A stretch of 64,000 nt of DNA from Nitrospira sp. (GTDB lineage Bacteria > Nitrospirota > Nitrospiria > Nitrospirales > Nitrospiraceae), in contig SWDI01000003.1 in NCBI GenBank assembly GCA_005116955.1, forward strand, positions 369,335-433,334, given 5' to 3'. Within the stretch, counting starts at the first letter, position 1, and each line of letters begins with the position of its first letter. The position numbers and the translations under genes were made by a program. Below are positions 20,277 to 29,469 of the stretch, piece by piece. The notes under the pieces are model-generated. The model was not told where the DNA came from. It was given only the letters and a program-made list of their open reading frames with translations, and made no database searches.

Positions 20277-20726
20277 ATGAGAAGCATTCTCAGTATGTCA
20301 CGGGATGGGCATGTTGTCAAGCTACGAAAAGGCGCGAAGGCGACCTTGCAAGGGGGCACAACTTCCGACTATTTTCCTATCACCGTCCACCATTGTTGTG
20401 ATGGAGACACGTGTACCGTGACGCTCAATGATCCGTTCTTGCCGCCGGTGCTGGGGGATCATATTCCGGTGCGGCTCGCAGGGATTGATACGCCGGAACT
20501 GAAAGGCGACTGCGCCGCCGAGCGGGCGCTCGCGATTCAAGCTCGTGATTTTCTCGTGGCGCGGCTCGCAACCGCAGTGCGTGTCGATCTCCACTCCCCT
20601 GCACGGGATAAATACTTCCGCCTCAACGGTCGCCTCCTCGCCGACGACCGAGACCCCTCCCAAGGCCTCATCACTGCCAACCTAGCGCGCCCCTATGACG
20701 GCGGCAAGAAACTGCCGTTCTGTTAA
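20277..20726 (+). CDS. Thermonuclease (SNase-like) family protein
   Basis: HCCDGDTCTVTL...VRLAGIDTPELKGDCAAERALAIQARDFL...GRLLADDRD. Confidence 0.85.
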   Translation: MRSILSMSRDGHVVKLRKGAKATLQGGTTSDYFPITVHHCCDGDTCTVTLNDPFLPPVLGDHIPVRLAGIDTPELKGDCAAERALAIQARDFLVARLATAVRVDLHSPARDKYFRLNGRLLADDRDPSQGLITANLARPYDGGKKLPFC

Positions 20727-20807
20727 GTGGGGCGCCTTACATATACCCGACGACCGGCAGGTCTCGACCCAAAGCAGAAGTCCACGACCGACCGCTACCA
20801 GAGGGGG

Positions 20808-20972
20808 TCTTACGCTGATCCGCATAAGACTCCGTGATAACTGGTCTAGCTGTCGCAATTCATTGGACAAGCGTCCAGCACGGCGTATTATTCCCTAATA
20901 ATAGTGGCGTCTTATACAGACAGAAAATGGCAGATCCGGTTCTTATGCGGATCGGCCTAAGCATAGTTAGGT
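20808..20972 (+). repeat. attC-like recombination site (long, imperfect)
   Basis: tcttacgctgatccgcataaga (20808-20829) is inverse-complementary to tcttatgcggatcggcctaag (20941-20961); ends in the GTTRRRY-type core gttaggt (20966-20972). Confidence 0.45.
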
Positions 20973-20977
20973 GGCAC

Positions 20978-21307
20978 ATGAAGATTGTCGACGAACTGAT
21001 CGAAACATATCTAGCGACGCAACTTGATGCGACGACTGTCCGTTCGTGGTACCAGAGATGTCAACCGTCCGAGGAGCTTCTGTCCGCTGTCGCGGAGAGA
21101 ATCGGCTCTGCGTTTCTCGCTCGCCGTCTAGATTTTGAGGCTGCCAGCGGCCTACTTAATCAACTCATGCCGCTTGTTGGCTTTGAGACTGCGCCACGAC
21201 GTTTCTGGGAGTTCTACGTGGCGTTTGAGAATGCTGAGTGCTCAGGCAATTCTGACCGTTGTGCACGGCAGGCCGTAAAGGCACTAACAAGCAGCGGTTC
21301 GGCCTAA
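20978..21307 (+). CDS. Hypothetical cassette-like protein
   Basis: ATG lies 5 nt after the gttaggt core; stop TAA lies inside the next attC-like half site. Confidence 0.55.
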   Translation: MKIVDELIETYLATQLDATTVRSWYQRCQPSEELLSAVAERIGSAFLARRLDFEAASGLLNQLMPLVGFETAPRRFWEFYVAFENAECSGNSDRCARQAVKALTSSGSA

Positions 21308-21319
21308 ACATTGTTAGGC
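21300..21319 (+). repeat. attC-like right half (cggcctaaacattgttaggc)
   Basis: Direct repeat of 20953-20972 and 22116-22135; ends in gttaggc. Confidence 0.5.
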
Positions 21320-21325
21320 GGCGAC

Positions 21326-21802
21326 ATGGAAGCCTTCAAGCTCCAGAAGCGAATCTGGCGCGACAGCGACTTCGCCGATATGGGCTGGCATGATGCAACG
21401 CTCTGGTCTATCACTGCTGACCCGGAGCGGTTCGAGTTCCTCGCCGACCTGGATTACATCCTCAAGTGGGTTGAGCCGGCTGGGGGCGAAACGTACTTCC
21501 GATTCTGGGTGGCACCCGTCACCATGGTCTTCCACAATGCGCACACTGTGAGGGTCAACACCGACAGTGCCCAAGGTGTCCTCGAAATCGCAGATTTTGT
21601 TCGTGAGTCTGCAGGCTTGACTTCAAACCAACAGATGGCCCAGTACACCTACAGGTTCGACTGCCAGGAAGGCACGATCTCACTGGTCGCCACGGGGTTC
21701 TCACTCTTCGTCCGCAGGATGCCGATCCTCACGAGCTCACAGCGCCTTGAGCTGGCCGAGCGAGGAGGAATCAGCTTCGAACGCGATTCAGCCGCCGCCT
21801 AA
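21326..21802 (+). CDS. Hypothetical cassette-like protein
   Basis: ATG closely follows gttaggc; stop TAA overlaps the R''-like gcctaac. Confidence 0.6.
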   Translation: MEAFKLQKRIWRDSDFADMGWHDATLWSITADPERFEFLADLDYILKWVEPAGGETYFRFWVAPVTMVFHNAHTVRVNTDSAQGVLEIADFVRESAGLTSNQQMAQYTYRFDCQEGTISLVATGFSLFVRRMPILTSSQRLELAERGGISFERDSAAA

Positions 21803-21860
21803 CAAGCGGCGGGCCTTCGTCGCCACGCTTCTTATTGCAAGTAATGGCGACCGTTAATGC
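21797..21860 (+). repeat. attC-like site (64 bp)
   Basis: Starts gcctaac (RYYYAAC) overlapping a stop codon; ends ccgttaatgc. Confidence 0.5.
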
Positions 21861-22148
21861 GACAGGGCCGAGGACCGCTTTATGGCGGTGCCATCTCAGC
21901 GCCGAACTTCCGCTCATGGCCGATGGCAGTCCTCGACCCAAAGTGGAAGTACATGACCGACCGCTATCGGAGGGGAGCTCACGCCGATCCACATAAGAAG
22001 ACGATCTCATCGCTGTAGTAGTGGAGCGGAACGGCAATGGGTTAGGGCTGACGATCGGTGCGTGCTCGCCGGTTTAGGCAGAAGTGGACAATCTGCCGTA
22101 GCGGGATTATACAGTCTGTCTAAACATTGTTAGGCCTCGAGTTTAGGC

Positions 22149-22793
22149 ATGAGTAGACCGCACCCATATGTCATGTTCTTCGGCGATGCGGTCGACGCTG
22201 ACAGCCAAATCGCATTTCTTCGTGAATCCATGGATAGCCTTGAGAGGTTGTTATTTGAAGCGGCAAGGCGCCTACCTGGGGATCATCCGCCCTTGAATGA
22301 CGCAGTCGCAGCCCTAGCAGCCGACCGCGAGACCCTCTACGGAGAAATTCTGCCAGAGGTCGTGCATGAGTCCCATGCGATTTCATGCATGGTCTTTCTT
22401 GAACGGGTGTGCAGAGATTTCGTGAAGGAGCTCGCCTTCGCGCTCCCGAGCAAACTGACCCTCAATGATCTTTCTGGCACCGTCCTTGAGCGCTTCCGAA
22501 CATACTGTGAAAAGCTAGCTGCACTCGAATTCAACCTCTCCCCTGACGAATGGCAAACTGTTCAAGGCCTGCTTGCGATTCGAAACGCGTTAGTTCACAC
22601 GAGCGGTCTCATTGAGAATTCCCGAGATAAGAGAACTATCGAAGTCTTTATACAGCGCCACAGAACTCCTGAAGTAGTAGACGGCCGGCTTCGTCTATCA
22701 AGGGCGACATCGGAACTCTATATCGACACTCTTGCGAGATTTACCGAGGCGATTTTCAATGCAGCGCTTGATCGCTTTCCTCGCGAGGCCTAG
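22149..22793 (+). CDS. Hypothetical cassette-like protein
   Basis: ATG shortly after gttaggc at 22129-22135; stop overlaps gcctagc at 22788; RNALVHTSG-like HEPN-ish segment is only suggestive. Confidence 0.65.
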   Translation: MSRPHPYVMFFGDAVDADSQIAFLRESMDSLERLLFEAARRLPGDHPPLNDAVAALAADRETLYGEILPEVVHESHAISCMVFLERVCRDFVKELAFALPSKLTLNDLSGTVLERFRTYCEKLAALEFNLSPDEWQTVQGLLAIRNALVHTSGLIENSRDKRTIEVFIQRHRTPEVVDGRLRLSRATSELYIDTLARFTEAIFNAALDRFPREA

Positions 22794-22849
22794 CCAGCCG
22801 TTGGAGCGGACGTCTCCGCGCTCCGGCGCCGCTCACCGCACGTTATAGC
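22788..22849 (+). repeat. attC-like site (62 bp)
   Basis: gcctagccagccgttggagcggacgtctccgcgctccggcgccgctcaccgcacgttatagc: resembles GCCTAACA...GCGGACG...CGCTCCG...CCGCT...CGTTATGC attC layout. Confidence 0.55.
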
Positions 22850-23122
22850 TACAGGGCTAAGGACTGCTTTTCGGCGGTGCGACTCTCGCCGCCGAACTTC
22901 CGCTCCTGGCCGGATGCCGACGGTCGCAGAATAGCCATTTACCGTCCGTTGTGGGGAAATCGAATTGCCAATCTCACCGGGCTCAAATTTCAAGAGCTGA
23001 AGGATAGGCAATCCTTAAGGTTTTCTGGAGAGTCGGACGTTCTGTGTAATAACCGGTCGGTCATTGCACACCCTTTGGTATGCTCTTCAGCGTAGTGAGC
23101 TTGGTGCTTGGCAGCAACGGCG

Positions 23123-23467
23123 CTAAGGCTTCGAAGAAAGGGTCAGGGCCACTGGGTAAGGTGTTGTGTGCAGAGCCCTGCGAATCTGTCCGCCGACCAG
23201 AGTCATGAAAAACCCACCCACCATCAAGATCATGACCTCCAGTATCCAAAAGCGCTCTTGTGTGGCGAGCTCCAGACAGACGGCGATGAAGTACACGACA
23301 AACGGCGAGAAAATCACGCTCATATTCGAGAAACCTAAGAAGAGCGTCGCAGCGATGCTCAATCCCACAAGCAGCCCCGTCCCGATATCAAAATAGATGA
23401 TCGGTGCGACAACGAACGCCAACCCAGCCACGAGCCAAGCAATGGCTTTCCCCGTAAAGGCCCGCAT
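23123..23467 (-). CDS. Small membrane protein
   Basis: Several hydrophobic segments (AIAWLVAGLAFVVAPIIYFDIGTGLLVGLSIAATLFLGF...). Confidence 0.55.
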   Translation of the reverse strand: MRAFTGKAIAWLVAGLAFVVAPIIYFDIGTGLLVGLSIAATLFLGFSNMSVIFSPFVVYFIAVCLELATQERFWILEVMILMVGGFFMTLVGGQIRRALHTTPYPVALTLSSKP

Positions 23468-23503
23468 ACAGCTGTTTCCTATCGAAGGAAGTGGGAAGTT
23501 GTA

Positions 23504-23680
23504 CCCGCGTCGTCTCGTTCCGGTTCCAGCAACGGGATAAGTTCAACATCGTGTTCGGCGCGAGAGATGTCCACCGGGCGCTTGCCCGTGGGCGTCGTCG
23601 CCGTTTTGTCCGCGCCGTGCTTGAGCAACATGCCGGAGCTGGACGAGTGCGCATGCCAACCTCCTGGGTTGCCAAGAGAA
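23504..23680 (-). pseudogene. Ankyrin-repeat protein C-terminal remnant
   Basis: Minus-strand reading gives ...SSGMLLKHGADKTATTPTGKRPVDISRAEHDVELIPLLEPERDDAGTTSHFLR*; ankyrin-like LLKHGADKTA...G; boundaries approximate. Confidence 0.45.
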
Positions 23681-23744
23681 TCTGGCCGCCGATTCTACCT
23701 CAATTCCAAATCAACTGCGGAATCCGGGATGAGTGGAGAGAAAC

Positions 23745-24743
23745 CTACCGGCCCGGCTGCAGATGGACGATCGTCCCGTTTTCGCCGCTCGCCCACCCAT
23801 GCATGGCGTCTGGAAAACTGAGGCCGAAGAGCGAGGACGAGGCGATCGATTTCCCCTCGCTCCAGGTCTGACCTGCATCGGTCGTCCGATAGAGCGTCCC
23901 TCGCTCGCCGACGATCCAACCTTCTTGTGGGCTGGTGAAACGCACCTTCAGCAAATCCGTGAGTCGCGTACAGGTCGTTCCGCAGGGTAAGGTCAGATCA
24001 ACCCATTTGGCACCACGATCCGTCGTCTGAAATAAAGCTCCCGCATTACCAACCGCCCAGCCGGTCGTGGAATCGGTGAAAAAGACATCGAACAAGGTCA
24101 CCGCGTGCTGCATTTCTTGCGAAGTCCAGGTGACGCCCCCATCATCCGTCGAAAGGACAGTACCCAAGGCTCCGACAACCGTGCCTTGCTGGTCATTGAG
24201 AAAATGCGCCGCATAGAGCGTCGCCGTCGTGCCGCTCACCTGCTCCACCCAATGCTGGCCGCCGTCCGTCGTACGAAGGATCGTACCAGCTCCCCCGACC
24301 ACCCATCCGACATCTGAGGACGTGAAGTAGACTGCGTACAATGCCTGCTGAGTATCCAGGTGTTGTGGAAGCCAGGACTCTCCCCCGTTCGTCGAGCGGC
24401 TCAGAAATCCCCCAGCCCCCGTCACCCATCCTTTCAAGGAGTCGGCAAAAAATACCGACGTTAACAACGTAGACGTTCCGCTCACCACCCGCTTCCATTT
24501 TTTCCCGCCATCGGTGGTTTTCAGGATGGTGCCTCCGCTTCCTACCACCCACCCATTCTGGAGCGTAGGAAACTGAATACTCATCAAGGTTGATTTTGTG
24601 TTACTCGCCTGGGCGGTGACGAAATTGTTGGAGTCTGTGCTCCCGGCTGATTGAGGAAGCAGAACAATCATACCGAGCAGGAACAACAGTGTCGCGACAC
24701 TGTTCCGACGATGAGCACGACCGAGAGGAAACCACACCAGCAT
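23745..24743 (-). CDS. YCF48/BNR-repeat beta-propeller protein
   Basis: Repeats: GWVVGSGGTILKTTDGGKKWKRVVSGT, GWVVGGAGTILRTTDGGQHWVEQVSGT. Confidence 0.9.
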   Translation of the reverse strand: MLVWFPLGRAHRRNSVATLLFLLGMIVLLPQSAGSTDSNNFVTAQASNTKSTLMSIQFPTLQNGWVVGSGGTILKTTDGGKKWKRVVSGTSTLLTSVFFADSLKGWVTGAGGFLSRSTNGGESWLPQHLDTQQALYAVYFTSSDVGWVVGGAGTILRTTDGGQHWVEQVSGTTATLYAAHFLNDQQGTVVGALGTVLSTDDGGVTWTSQEMQHAVTLFDVFFTDSTTGWAVGNAGALFQTTDRGAKWVDLTLPCGTTCTRLTDLLKVRFTSPQEGWIVGERGTLYRTTDAGQTWSEGKSIASSSLFGLSFPDAMHGWASGENGTIVHLQPGR

Positions 24744-26461
24744 TATTGATTGGTACTCGCATCAGGTCTATTGTTATTCCAGTAGCCTGTGTCGGGAAGC
24801 CCTGTTGCTTCGATGGTAAACGGTCCGGCTTCAAGCGTGATCCACTTCTTCGGCGAACAACACGTTCCATCAAGCAGCAGATCCCATGATCCCCGGCGCA
24901 CGACCAACGGGCCGGTCGCCAGATTATCAAAAAACTCACCCCTCTTCCCGATCCCGTAAAGGTTACGGTGCGGGACCTTCACGATGATCTCCTCATCGGT
25001 CCATGACTGAACCAGTGCGGCGGCGCCGTTAAACAACACTTCAGTCCGCGAGACGTTGGAGATGACATTTTGACTTTCGCCTGGTTCATTGATTTCGACA
25101 TCAGCTCGCCGCTTGTAGGCTTTCTGGTTCAATCCCAAATCAGCATGTTCAGCGGTCTTGAGAAACGTTCCAAACCCCCGGCCTTTGATCGTCACCGTGG
25201 CATCCAACCCGGCGGCTTGAGGTTCATACGATTCAATGACCGGCGTGACGAGCGTGAAGTCCCCGGCTTCGATGGCGAGGGTACCCCGCTCGGCACAACA
25301 GAGCCCGCCGATGTTTGGTGTGTTGGCGCTCCGGTGAATAACGACCTTGCCGGTTTTCGCGCTGAACGGTACCCACACATCGATTCGGTCGTCGTTCCAG
25401 CGATAGATCACTGCCGGCACCCCGCCGATTTCGACGCGATTCTCACCAGTATTGAAATCCATGAAATTGTAGGGCGTCGCCCCGCCCTCTGAGTAAAACC
25501 CAAAGTGCTCACCGTTAATACGCAGCAACGTCCCAATGGGCGCGCTGGCAGGACTCATGGAAATGACGCGAGGAACGTGAACCGTAAACGGTGCGAGTAC
25601 GCGTTCCCGTCCTTGATATTTCAGCACAAGCGGACCCGATTCCGCATCAAGCGGGACATGGAAGACAATAATGTCGTCTTTCCATTGATCGATGATCACC
25701 GGCCGTCCCCCGATCAGGACCGCATCATCCACCAGCTCTTTGGTATTCCCAAACCCCTGGCCGAACAAGACCACTTTCGTACCAACCGGTCCACTAACCG
25801 GGTCCACTCGAATGGACGGAATCAGAGTCAGCGGAACGGCATTGCTCACAGCATACTCGACCGGAGCACAACATGATCCGTCCGGAAGTGGATCAGAAGA
25901 GGCCAGTCGGACCGCCACATCCCCGCTCACCGCGTTCGTCGGAATTTCAAGCTCGATCTTGTCGTCTCTCCACCGCTTGGGACGCACCACCACCCCGTCA
26001 ACCAGCACATCATTGACACCAAACATGGTATTCGGATCGCGCGCGCCAGCCGAAAGCCCAAAATGATGACCGGTGATCTGAAGAGTCATCCCCCGTTCCG
26101 CTTCCGTCGGCGTAATGGTCTCAATCCGTGGCATCGCGAGATTCACAAATCCGGCGAGCAATTTCTTCTTTCCGATCAGCACCTCGACAAACCCGCTGGT
26201 CGCCTTGAGGGGAACCTTGACCTCAATCACTTCCCGGTCCCATCGCTGGACCAACGCCGATACCCCATTCACAGTGACTCTATTAAATTGGGGCGACTTG
26301 AACGTGCCAAATCCTTTTCCGCTTAGCACCAACGTCGCGCCAGGCGACACAGACCGAGTGGACAGCTCAATACCCGTCTTCCCGGCATGAGAGAGAGAGA
26401 TCGTTCCCCCAGCAGAGATAACACACGAGAGGAAGAGTACCGTGATGACAACTCTATTCAT
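24743..26461 (-). CDS. IPT/TIG-domain repeat protein
   Basis: Repeats of the type SPGATLVLSGKGFGTFKSPQFNRVTVNGVSALVQRWDREVIEVKVP. Confidence 0.88.
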   Translation of the reverse strand: MNRVVITVLFLSCVISAGGTISLSHAGKTGIELSTRSVSPGATLVLSGKGFGTFKSPQFNRVTVNGVSALVQRWDREVIEVKVPLKATSGFVEVLIGKKKLLAGFVNLAMPRIETITPTEAERGMTLQITGHHFGLSAGARDPNTMFGVNDVLVDGVVVRPKRWRDDKIELEIPTNAVSGDVAVRLASSDPLPDGSCCAPVEYAVSNAVPLTLIPSIRVDPVSGPVGTKVVLFGQGFGNTKELVDDAVLIGGRPVIIDQWKDDIIVFHVPLDAESGPLVLKYQGRERVLAPFTVHVPRVISMSPASAPIGTLLRINGEHFGFYSEGGATPYNFMDFNTGENRVEIGGVPAVIYRWNDDRIDVWVPFSAKTGKVVIHRSANTPNIGGLCCAERGTLAIEAGDFTLVTPVIESYEPQAAGLDATVTIKGRGFGTFLKTAEHADLGLNQKAYKRRADVEINEPGESQNVISNVSRTEVLFNGAAALVQSWTDEEIIVKVPHRNLYGIGKRGEFFDNLATGPLVVRRGSWDLLLDGTCCSPKKWITLEAGPFTIEATGLPDTGYWNNNRPDASTNQ

Positions 26462-26544
26462 CGATGGCCTATTGGGAAGGAGGGAGACAAGCTTGGGACC
26501 ACATCAAAAGCATAGTCGACTTTAACAAGCGTTTTTTTTAAGAG

Positions 26545-27546
26545 TCAAGTGTGCGAGGCGGGGTGCTGGGCGATGGAATCTGTCGTCGTTGAGAACGCAT
26601 CGACGGCCTGGCCTCGCTGGTCTTTGACATAGACGCTGCCTTTCAAGGCCTTGGCTCGTTTCTTCAGTTCTGAGGCAATTTTGCTCACGTCGCCGGGATG
26701 GGCAATCTGGGACCGCTCATTGGTGACGACGGCAATTGAAAGACTCATGATCGGGAACTGTTCTTTATTTCCCCGACGATCCACAGAATCGATGTAGCCC
26801 TTGAGGCGATCTTCACGGTCGTAGAAATCAGGAATCACGAGATCAAATCGTTTGATGACGGTTTGGCAGATCGCATCGATGGTCTGCGGCCGACTCATGA
26901 AGACAAAATCGTCTCCCCCGACATGGCCGACAAACCCTTCCGGGCCAGCCAGTTCTCCCACCACCGTCGTGAGGATGCGACAGGCCACGATGAGCACTTC
27001 GTCTCCACGTCCATAGCCGTAACGATCGTTGAAAGACTTGAAATTGTCGATATCGACATAGGCGAGCGCAAAGGGCTGTTTGCTTTGAATCCTGGAGGTC
27101 GTTTCAAACAGGATGGTGGTATTACCCGGGAGGCGGGTGAGAGGATTCGCATCCAGCGAACGGGTCAGACGACTGAGACAGAGGCGGATGCGATGCACGA
27201 CGTCTTCCACGCGATAGGGGATCGTGATGAAATCGTCCACTCCCAATGCACTCCAGTCGATATCGTTGAGTCGGCAGTCCCGGACAACGACGATGAGAGG
27301 CAGGCGACCTAGGAAAGCATCGAGCTTGAGATTGCGTGTGAGTGTTTCCACGGAGTGGCCCCCGGTTCCTTCGGCAGCCAGAATGAGACAAGGTGGATCG
27401 TGGACAAGCTCATGCAGCGCGAGATCGGGTAGATTGCCTTCCACGACCTCGAAACCGGCCTTCTCCAATGCGGCAGTCATCGTTAGGGCAGGAGTGAGCT
27501 CGTGATGGAGGAGCAGAATTCTCCGGCCTGCCATAGAGCGGTTCAT
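26545..27546 (-). CDS. GGDEF-domain response-regulator-like diguanylate cyclase
   Basis: Receiver-like N-terminus; ALAYVDIDNFKSFNDRYGYGRGDEVLIVACRIL; central motif reads GGDDF. Confidence 0.85.
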   Translation of the reverse strand: MNRSMAGRRILLLHHELTPALTMTAALEKAGFEVVEGNLPDLALHELVHDPPCLILAAEGTGGHSVETLTRNLKLDAFLGRLPLIVVVRDCRLNDIDWSALGVDDFITIPYRVEDVVHRIRLCLSRLTRSLDANPLTRLPGNTTILFETTSRIQSKQPFALAYVDIDNFKSFNDRYGYGRGDEVLIVACRILTTVVGELAGPEGFVGHVGGDDFVFMSRPQTIDAICQTVIKRFDLVIPDFYDREDRLKGYIDSVDRRGNKEQFPIMSLSIAVVTNERSQIAHPGDVSKIASELKKRAKALKGSVYVKDQRGQAVDAFSTTTDSIAQHPASHT

Positions 27547-28382
27547 AGATAGTCGTCAATGGTCGAGAACTCGTTTGCGGCCTTGTCGATGCATTCCGCC
27601 AGCCGCGGCTCATCGAGTCCGACCATATCCCAGGCGGCCCTCGATAGAGGTGGAATCAGATCATCTCCCGGGTTTCCACAGGCCAGCCCTTTGACCAGGA
27701 TATCGGCCACATGGACGATGGCTGTCTGCAGCTTGGCTTCCTTAGCGAGGGCCGGATCATGGTGGAAGAGGATCGGCTCGCGGAGCGTGACCGGCAAATG
27801 CCAAGCGTTTGCCAGGCAGCCCCCGATATCCGCATGAGAGAGGCCCGTGAGTTCCTGCTCCACTTCGAAGAGTGAACGGTCGGCTCTGGTTTTCAGAGCG
27901 TCTTTGATGCTATCCCCCACATCAGGCCATTTAACGTAGAGCACGACTTTCCCAATGTCATGGAGCAAGCCTGAGACGAAAAGTTCTTCAGGATTCTTGA
28001 TCTCCAGCCTGGTTGCCAGGAGATTGGCGGTAATGGCCACACCCAAAGAATGTCGCCACAACTGGTCCATGCCGGCCTCTTTCATGATGCTGAGCGCCGA
28101 GGCACAGAGTGTCAGCCCCTTGACCACATTAAAGCCCAGCACGATCACGGCGTGGGTGACCGAGCCGATGCGGGAGGGAAACCCGTAAAACGGTGAATTG
28201 GCGAGCCTCAGAACTTTCGCCGCAAGCACTTGATCCTTTTCGATGATGGAGCCGATCTCCTCAGTCGAGACAGTTGGACGACCGATCATGGCGGCAAGCC
28301 GCTGCACGACATGAGGAAGCGTGGGAAGGTCTCCGAGCTTCTCAATCCTGTTGCGCAGGTCTGTCGGATGGAAGGTGGTCAT
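27543..28382 (-). CDS. HDOD-domain protein
   Basis: LGDLPTLPHVVQRLAAMIGRPTVSTEEIGSIIEKDQVLAAKVLRLANSPFYGFPSRIGSVTHAVIVLG. Confidence 0.93.
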   Translation of the reverse strand: MTTFHPTDLRNRIEKLGDLPTLPHVVQRLAAMIGRPTVSTEEIGSIIEKDQVLAAKVLRLANSPFYGFPSRIGSVTHAVIVLGFNVVKGLTLCASALSIMKEAGMDQLWRHSLGVAITANLLATRLEIKNPEELFVSGLLHDIGKVVLYVKWPDVGDSIKDALKTRADRSLFEVEQELTGLSHADIGGCLANAWHLPVTLREPILFHHDPALAKEAKLQTAIVHVADILVKGLACGNPGDDLIPPLSRAAWDMVGLDEPRLAECIDKAANEFSTIDDYL

Positions 28383-28714
28383 GTTGCCTGAGGCCCCTCG
28401 GTCACGGATGCCATGCCATGGGTGGCACGCAAATGCGTGCGGAGAGTCAGGAGGATCAGTTGCTGAATGGGATCTTGAGCGACCTGTCGAAACCGATGAT
28501 CAAGTTCGGCTTCCAATTCCGCCAGGGTTTTTCCGTCTGAATCCAGGGCATCGCCCTCCACATAGACCGACGTCAACTCCATCTGTCGAAGCCGTTCGAT
28601 CATAGCGGCATCCAAGATCGTTCCGGTCGCCACAATGGGGAGTCCATTGGCACTCACCACTGGTTTTGCCAAAACCATGTCCGGCAACAGCTCATGGGGG
28701 ACCACTCGTTTCAT
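28379..28714 (-). CDS. Hypothetical protein co-transcribed with the HDOD gene
   Basis: MKRVVPHELLPDMVLAKPVVSANGLPIVATGTILDAAMIERLRQMELTSVYV; stop overlaps next start. Confidence 0.75.
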   Translation of the reverse strand: MKRVVPHELLPDMVLAKPVVSANGLPIVATGTILDAAMIERLRQMELTSVYVEGDALDSDGKTLAELEAELDHRFRQVAQDPIQQLILLTLRTHLRATHGMASVTEGPQAT

Positions 28715-28973
28715 CAGTCTTGGTTCCCTGACAATTTGTTTACATTCCACCCTGTTGCGAATCGCCTCAACCGAACGACTGAAGCAAGAGAGTCTTCCGA
28801 CCGTCATCCTCTTATCGGACTCACTGCATTATTTCTAAAGGAATTCTTCGATTGAGGTGATCCGTTGCCAGAAGGGGGAGCAGCGAGATGTGCACTGGTG
28901 CAACGAGGGAATAGATGAAAGTGTGCGTGCCCATAAGCCCGACTATCCCGCGCGGGCAGAGCCGACAGCTGGA

Positions 28974-29435
28974 CTACTTGGCAAGTTCCACGATCAATTC
29001 AATTTCCACGGGAGCCTGGCGGGGAAGTTCAGCGGCACCGACGGCAACACGAGCATGCCGGCCTGCGTCTCCGAATAGTGACACGAGCAAATCTGAGGCG
29101 CCGTTAAGCACTTGAGGTTGATCCGTAAACCCAGGTGCAGAGGCGATATGGCCGACCATTTTGACGATCCGCTTCACGCGATCGAGAGAACCGGCTTCCT
29201 GTCGAATGATACTTAATCCATTCAGCACGGCCACTCGTGCGGCTTCCATCCCCTGATCGATAGACAGATTCTGCCCAAGCTTGCCGGTCATGATGAGCTG
29301 CCCATCGCGCGAGGGTAGCACACCGGAGAGAAACAACAAGTCACCCGTCCTGACGGCCGGCACATAGTTAGCAACGGGCTTTGGAGGAGCCGGTAATGCA
29401 AGTCCCAGCTGTGTTAACTTCTGTTCATACGACAT
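28974..29435 (-). CDS. RidA/YjgF family protein
   Basis: KPVANYVPAVRTGDLLFLSGVLPSRDGQLIMTGKLG...RVAVGAAELPRQAPVEIELIVEL. Confidence 0.92.
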   Translation of the reverse strand: MSYEQKLTQLGLALPAPPKPVANYVPAVRTGDLLFLSGVLPSRDGQLIMTGKLGQNLSIDQGMEAARVAVLNGLSIIRQEAGSLDRVKRIVKMVGHIASAPGFTDQPQVLNGASDLLVSLFGDAGRHARVAVGAAELPRQAPVEIELIVELAK

Positions 29436-29469
29436 CGCTGACCCGTCCCCTGCTCCTCACCCTTTACGA

